Source: Penicillium oxalicum (Eukaryota > Ascomycota > Eurotiomycetes > Eurotiales > Aspergillaceae). Taken from it: a stretch of 64,000 nucleotides of DNA. The DNA lies in NCBI RefSeq assembly GCF_001723175.1, contig NC_064650.1, positions 1,736,001 through 1,800,000 on the forward strand, written 5' to 3'. The stretch's first letter is position 1; each line of letters begins with the position of its first letter. The notes under the pieces were generated by a model, which saw only the letters and a program-made list of their open reading frames with translations, did no database searches and had not been told where the DNA came from. Of the stretch, positions 59,001 through 64,000 are shown one piece after another. The position numbers were made by a program, and so were the translations under genes.

Positions 59001-60012
59001 ATGTCATCTCCAGTTTGGCTCATCACGGGTGCATCCAATGGCTTTGGCCTTGCAATGTGCCTTCATGTGCTACGTTCGGGCCATCGTGTAATCGGCTCTG
59101 TCCGCAGTAAGACAAAAGCCGCCGCTGCAGTGGAGCAGATCGAGAGAGCTGGAGGCTTGGTGACGGAGTTAGACATGACTGAGTCCCAGGCGAGCATTGC
59201 GAGCAAAATCCATGCTCTTGGTCGCATTGACTATCTGATCAACGTTGCTGGCTACTCGATCCTGGCCGCCTGTGAAGAAATCACGTACGTAGCAACTTGT
59301 TCAATGAAGAAATTGAGGACCGTGAACCCCCATTTCTGACATGGTTATTGTAGCGACGAAGAAGCAACTCTACAAATGACGACAAACTTCTTCGGCCCAC
59401 TGTATACTATGCAGGCTGTCCTTCCTGTGATGCGCGCCCAGGAGTCCGGGACTATTGTCAACATCTCCAGCGGTGCCGCTCGGGATCCCCTACCGGCGTG
59501 CTCTTTATACAGTGCTTCAAAGGCCGCGCTAGAGGCTGCCTCCGAAGCGCTTGCCAAGGAGGTGGCGCCTCACAACATCCAGGTGCTGATTGTCGAGCCC
59601 GGCAACTTCCGCACAAATTTTGTCGACGCGGTGAGTCTTTTTTGGATCCTCTTGATTCGAAGTGACAGTCTCAACTCAAGGCCCTGGAGCGCTTGCTAAT
59701 TCATTCGTGTCAAAGTTGGCCAACGCAAGTCCCGACCCTGCCGCCGTTCCTCCTTACTATGATGACCCCGTGGGCATAGTTATGCGCAAGTTCCTGACTG
59801 TCCATGGAAAACAGCCTGGCGATCCCCAGAAGGGAGTAGAGCGCATCTTCGAGGCAGTCACGGGCACTGGAATGGCCGGTCCCTTGATGGGCAAGGTCAC
59901 TCGACTGGTGCTGGGGAGCGATGCATATGCGCGCATGCAGAAGAGTTGTGAAAGATTCGCCAACGATTTGAGCTTGCAGGGGGAGGTTGCGCACAGCACT
60001 AATTATGATTAA
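59001..60012 (+). CDS. Short-chain dehydrogenase/reductase
   Basis: NAD(P)-dependent oxidoreductase. Exons 59001-59284, 59354-59630 and 59716-60012 give 285 residues. It starts SSPVWLITGASNGFGLAMC with the TGxxxGxG cofactor motif; RSGHRVIGSVRSKTKA suggests NADP binding. The NVAG motif, the catalytic Ser in IVNISSGAA and the Y-x(3)-K in LYSASKAAL are intact. For intron 2 the nearest acceptors break the frame. The AAAG acceptor at 59715, downstream of a TGCTAAT branch-like site, keeps it and joins FRTNFVDA to LANASPDPA. The C-terminal part (LTVHGKQPGDPQKG) is typical of fungal SDRs of unknown substrate. It is followed by the convergent DUF3445 gene after 232 bases. No sign of a pathway. Confidence 0.9.
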
Positions 60013-60244
60013 GACGTGAACGGAAATTCAGGGGCGGACCGGACCCTCTACTTGCCTTGAGATGTGTGTATGTAGCCGTAGTAGACTATGTGCGTGTATG
60101 TGGGCAATTGATTTCCCGTACCTGCTAATGAAATATTACCCCCGAGTCTAGATACTAAAGAAAAAAGGTGAAAGGTCAGTGAGATTGAGTACATTGCAAT
60201 TCTTCAGTCCCCCAGTTCCTGCCATGAGATTGAGTTCATCTGTC

Positions 60245-61871
60245 TCAGAAGCCTTGCTGGCGGTGCCATTTCTCCTCCCATCCTTTAAACCATGGACTGT
60301 CTTCGAGCGTGGATACCTGCCACTTCTCAGGCATCAGTCCATTTGCCGCTTGCTCCTTGATCCATTCTTCTAATTGAGGCAGAAGCATATGCTGAACATG
60401 CCACACTGCCTTGTACTCCATCAAGCTGTGCTTGCCCTCTTTCAAGATTTTCGCAATCAGTGCGGGCACGCAAGGTTCGTCGCGAAATTCGGTGACAGGA
60501 GTAAAAAGAGCTTTAAAGTTAAAGACGATAGATGCCGACAAGGGAAGACGACGAAGAGTCTGCCAATCCACCCGAAGAGTGCACTCTTCTGTCTTCAATG
60601 CCGGGTCTTGTACTTTACGAAGGGCTTCATGGGGATCGCCTGGTGGCATGTAAAGCGGCTCTCCGACCTCGAGGCCCCACGATCCTCGTTGAATTGGCTT
60701 GTCGGTCGGCATTTTGGTGAAGAAGCTAGAGTATCACTCTCAATGAACACACCACCCTTACCGAGTGATTAATCAAAAGGATATAAGAGAGACCTACCGA
60801 TCCATCGAGAATTGCATTTTTTCCTTGTAATCCGGTATCGGCGCATGGATCTGTTGCAGTTGCTTGCCGATCTTGGTCTGCACATTCCATCCAAGTGCCG
60901 AACAGACGACCGCTGCGCGTAGAAAGTAATGTCCACTTTGTTCGTCGCGCATCATCAGTGCAAAGTCCTCTGGCACATTGTCCAAGAGCACTTCCAGTGG
61001 TGGCTTCGCGCGAACATCCTGCTGAGTACCGAGGATATGATTATGGAGAATACGCTTGTTCTCGAGCATGAAATGCTGCGGATATCGCGCACAAATAAAT
61101 TGAATGACCATCTCCATGAGCTCTTTGCAAGCTAGCTCAGAGCCTGGAAGAGCATCGAGCACGGATTTTCCATTTCGGGCAAAGAGTTCTTTGCGCTGCG
61201 CAATGCGAGCTTTGTAGGTGTTCTCGAGTTCGATCCACCAGTCAGTTTGCAGTTTTGTTAGTGCTAATCAGGTTAGACATCCACCAAAAAATTTGACCAC
61301 AAATGACAAACAGAATGGATGACCGTGACTCACACATCGTTTGGTGATAGGACCATCTGAATGGCCGGTATGGTCGAGGCCTAGCCGTTTGAATGTCGTG
61401 TTCTAGGTATGGACCCGGCAGAGGAACGCCGCTGAGTGCGGCATAGTCAGGAAAATCACCCAGGGCGTGGATCTCGTCCATGGAGAATCCAGTCGGTGTG
61501 TGGAAATCTTCTTTGCTGTTTTCATAGTTGGATGCCATCGGTAAGAGGGTTTGGAGGACTTGAGTCTCTGGCACTTCCCGTCTGGGTATGGATAAATTGG
61601 GTAGCAAAGAGAGAGCGCCTCTCCGCTGAGGCGGTAGAATATGCTCATAGCCTGTGGTGGGAGGAATACTCGTGGGCTGCTTTGTATCTGGCGAGATTGA
61701 CTGCCGTGGAGTCCTTGCCGTGGGGATCCTTCGACCGCGTTGAAAAGATTGATTCAGAGGGAATTTGGGAAAAGTCAGAGAGAGAACAGTGTATACAGCG
61801 CCAACAGCTAGCAAAACCAGACCGATCTTCCAGGTCACCTCGGAGTCTTGTAGCATGCTCATAACTGTCAA
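60245..61871 (-). CDS. Haem-dependent oxidative N-demethylase-like protein (DUF3445) with N-terminal membrane anchor
   Basis: Member of the haem-dependent oxidative N-demethylase alpha-subunit-like family (formerly DUF3445), whose bacterial members demethylate small amines. Exons 61871-61334, 61263-60798 and 60725-60245 give 494 residues. The N-terminus has one hydrophobic segment (WKIGLVLLAVGAVYTVLSLTF, about residues 14-34) and then a long Pro/Arg/Ser-rich linker, so the catalytic part would be tethered to a membrane. The conserved core runs from RPYRPFRWSYHQTMSL to the C-terminus, with LDALPGSELACKEL, an HNHILG segment and FSMDRFFTKMP, which is restored across intron 2. Other in-frame Mets (residues 4 and 6) could be the start. 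Substrate and physiological role in fungi are not known to me. Confidence 0.85.
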
Positions 61872-63394
61872 TCGAAAGTGTATAAGGGTATACGGGAACC
61901 ACGATCAGCAGAAGGCTGAGAACGGATCTGCTCCAGGACTGATGAATCGAAAAGATTGTGCGCCCTGAAGGAAAGCAAGTGTCTGCCTGTCGCGTGATGA
62001 CATGTGGAACGGGGAACAGGGACAGGCGTGGGATACTACTTATGATGTACATGTAGATCTTTGAGTTGGGCAGAATTTCAAACTGTCATCTTTGATATCA
62101 AATCGGCATTCAACCTCTTACAGTCAAAAGGTTAAAGATGTGGGGAAGCACAGAGAAGATCCGAGTCTTCGATTGTAGATGGACTATCACGACAAGTAGC
62201 CTTTGCAACTCGTAAAGAGAGAAAGTATGCGGGTCTCCAAACCCGGTGCGACTTTGCCAAGTAGACACTCTGCACCGACGATGTACCCGAAAAGACGTCG
62301 ATTGTGTGAGAACTTTTCCCTCGAGTCGATGATTGCCCCGCACTTGTCTCAATCACCATCACTATTGTATCTTGTACCGTAGTGATTTTCTTATCGACAA
62401 AGCACACTACGATATTCATGCACGAATAAGATTAGCCGGCAATCGAACTTTTCAAAATGGAAATAGTTTCCACTGCAGCATAGACTCCTTTCCTATCCTG
62501 GTGTACAAAGTGCCATGCGTAGCCTTTTATACTGCGGACATGCGTCTTAGCCAACATATTAAAATTTATTAATTTCGAAAAAGCTATCAGAATACGAAAA
62601 AAAAGTATGACCTAAGAGCTTTGGCGAAACTGTCAAACAAGTAGGTAAGAAGAGCAATAGCACCTATTTGACTAAAAAAGATCCAACCACATGAGGATAA
62701 GAACTCGCAAACTCAGCGCTGATTTGTCCCACGGGATCGCTTTTCCCAAACGGGATGTCCAAAGTCCCTCCTGCCGAAAATGGCAAACTTATCCATCCTC
62801 ACCACAAATGTTGCCCAAGCAGGCCATGGGAAAACAGCAACCTTGACGGTGCCTCGCACAACCAACACTGTCAATATTGATGAGAAATTCAATATTGCCT
62901 TCATCAAAATGTGTTGTCGGTGATGCTAAGCTCATTCACTTCGGGCCGATCGTGCTGCGAGCAGGATGCACGAAATTCCGGTCGACGTTTTTAAACCCTT
63001 CGCTGAAACGTCGAGCTGAGTGCTTTACTGTTCCATGCTTGAGGGTGGAGGTTAGAAGAGTTCTTTGCCAGTCTGGGAATCTGAGATGGCGCTGAGAAAT
63101 TGATAGAATTCGATCCAGGCTGGGACGGAGATGCCGGCGGCTTCCTTCTCTTTCTGCTTGGCCACATGATCTTTTTGAAAAGGTAAAAGAGAACTTCTCA
63201 GTTGTGTCTGGTATTCTCTTGAAATTGCAGGCTCGTTCATTGCTTCCAGGAGTGGGCGATGGTGATGGAGCCGACAGAGACATATCTTTCTGTCATGGTC
63301 GGTAGAATATTGTACTGCCATTGTCCACTTGACACCTCATTAAAAGGTGTCTCTAAGCCACAGGAATTGATCCTAGGCTCCGGGCTTGTCGCAG
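61872..63394. other. Region between DUF3445 gene and right-edge partial gene
   Basis: Mostly without supportable genes. Minus-strand frames at 63052-63330 read like protein (an end with VPAWIEFYQFLSAISDSQTG, and in another frame a stretch with ILPTMTERYVSVGSITIAHSW). They may be 3' exons or a decayed continuation of the partial gene at 63395, but I cannot join them with confidence. Confidence 0.4.
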
Positions 63395-64000
63395 TCAAAT
63401 ATTTGAGTCCCTGTTTGTCATGTGGGACTGCAAGGTAGGCTGACTGTGATAAGCGACCGATTTGTTGAGCACAATCTTCACGGCGCAGTTTTGAGCCGTG
63501 ACGTAGAGGGTTCCATCTGGTGGAAGCTCAAATGTCTTTTCTATCTCGAGTCCTGGCTCCCAGGCATCTACTACAAGAGATTCCAAAGGCAATCCTGTAG
63601 TCTGCTCGAGCTGAAGTTTTTCGATGGAGACCGCAAGGCCTCTTTCTGTGAGTCTCGCATCAGGACTCTCTTCTATTTCGAGGTGTATATTCAGAGAGCC
63701 AGCTAGAAAGATTTGCGACGAGATTGGCGGAGTCCTAACTTCTGTGGAGAGATTATGAGGTTCCAAAGCACATGTTTCTAGCACTTGAGAGTGTTGAGGC
63801 ACGCCTATAGCTGAGCCAGGAGGGCTGGCAATTGAAGATCCTTGGGCACCAGCGGATAAAGACACCGAGTTACTCGTCATCTTAGCGATATCTTTCGCAA
63901 CACTGGAATTTGACACAGAAAGTGATGCTGAGCTCTCTGTAATTCTGGTAGTGTTCTTTAGAGCACTCAAATTTGACGCAGAGAGTGTTGCTGGACTCTT
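63395..64000 (-). CDS. Partial unrecognised Ser/Thr-rich repeat protein, truncated by window edge
   Basis: A minus-strand frame is open from the right edge to a stop at 63395, so the 5' end lies outside the window. I do not recognise it. The part nearest the edge is an imperfect tandem repeat with a 63-nt (21-codon) period: the unit around 63901 recurs at 63964, giving repeated Ser-Ala-Ser-Leu-Ser type segments, and a weaker earlier copy lies near 63845. After this comes a hydrophobic/acidic segment (LNIHLEIEESPDARLTERGL) and an EPGLEIEKTFELPPDGTLYV stretch. In-frame period and protein-like composition support coding. It may continue into the frames at 63052-63330 through an unseen intron. 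Confidence 0.45.
   Translation of the reverse strand, partial: KSPATLSASNLSALKNTTRITESSASLSVSNSSVAKDIAKMTSNSVSLSAGAQGSSIASPPGSAIGVPQHSQVLETCALEPHNLSTEVRTPPISSQIFLAGSLNIHLEIEESPDARLTERGLAVSIEKLQLEQTTGLPLESLVVDAWEPGLEIEKTFELPPDGTLYVTAQNCAVKIVLNKSVAYHSQPTLQSHMTNRDSNI

Overview
This is a 64 kb piece of nuclear DNA from a filamentous ascomycete, most likely a Eurotiales fungus (Penicillium/Aspergillus type). The evidence is short GT-AG introns of about 50-100 nt with CTAAC/CTAAT-like branch sites, intergenic gaps of 0.3-6 kb, genes on both strands without operons, and a vacuolar subtilisin of the kind known from Penicillium and Aspergillus. I assembled gene models by hand from the reading frames and splice signals, so exon ends are predictions.

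Layout. 1.9-9.8 kb (minus): a giant BEACH-WD40 trafficking protein. 13.2-14.9 kb (plus): vacuolar serine protease. 17.0-18.8 kb (minus): MFS sugar transporter. 18.8-24.7 kb: gene-poor. 24.7-25.5 kb (minus): Cdc34-like ubiquitin-conjugating enzyme. 27.6-32.7 kb (plus): full-length ABC-C transporter. 35.2-35.7 kb (minus): small secretory-pathway protein. 37.2-47.2 kb: amino-acid permease, CE4 polysaccharide deacetylase, amidase, short-chain dehydrogenase (SDR) and an Adr1-like C2H2 transcription factor. 47.5-51.2 kb (minus): a broken NFX1-type zinc-finger/helicase gene. 52.1-54.2 kb (plus): Spt8 of SAGA. 54.5-55.6 kb (minus): GT8/Gnt1-like membrane protein. 55.9-56.7 kb (plus): splicing factor Prp38. 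59.0-60.0 kb (plus): a second SDR. 60.2-61.9 kb (minus): membrane-anchored haem-dependent N-demethylase-like (DUF3445) protein. 63.4 kb to the right edge (minus): a partial, unrecognised repeat protein.

The most interesting part is 37-47 kb. The transcription factor there has zinc-finger recognition helices like those of yeast Adr1, whose known site is TTGGRG. Every control region of the five-gene group carries copies of TTGGRG, often extended to TTGGRGTC: nine on one strand in 318 bp upstream of the permease, three between deacetylase and amidase, four between SDR and regulator, and three in the regulator's first intron. A 14-bp block is repeated exactly in two of these regions, and its first 11 bp recur in a third. 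This looks like a self-contained regulon around an amide- or N-acyl-type substrate that I cannot name.

Several coding regions carry lesions. The helicase gene has in-frame stops at expected Gln codons, a Walker A Lys-to-Asn change and two frameshifts. The permease and the BEACH gene each show one apparent single-base indel that could be real or an assembly error.
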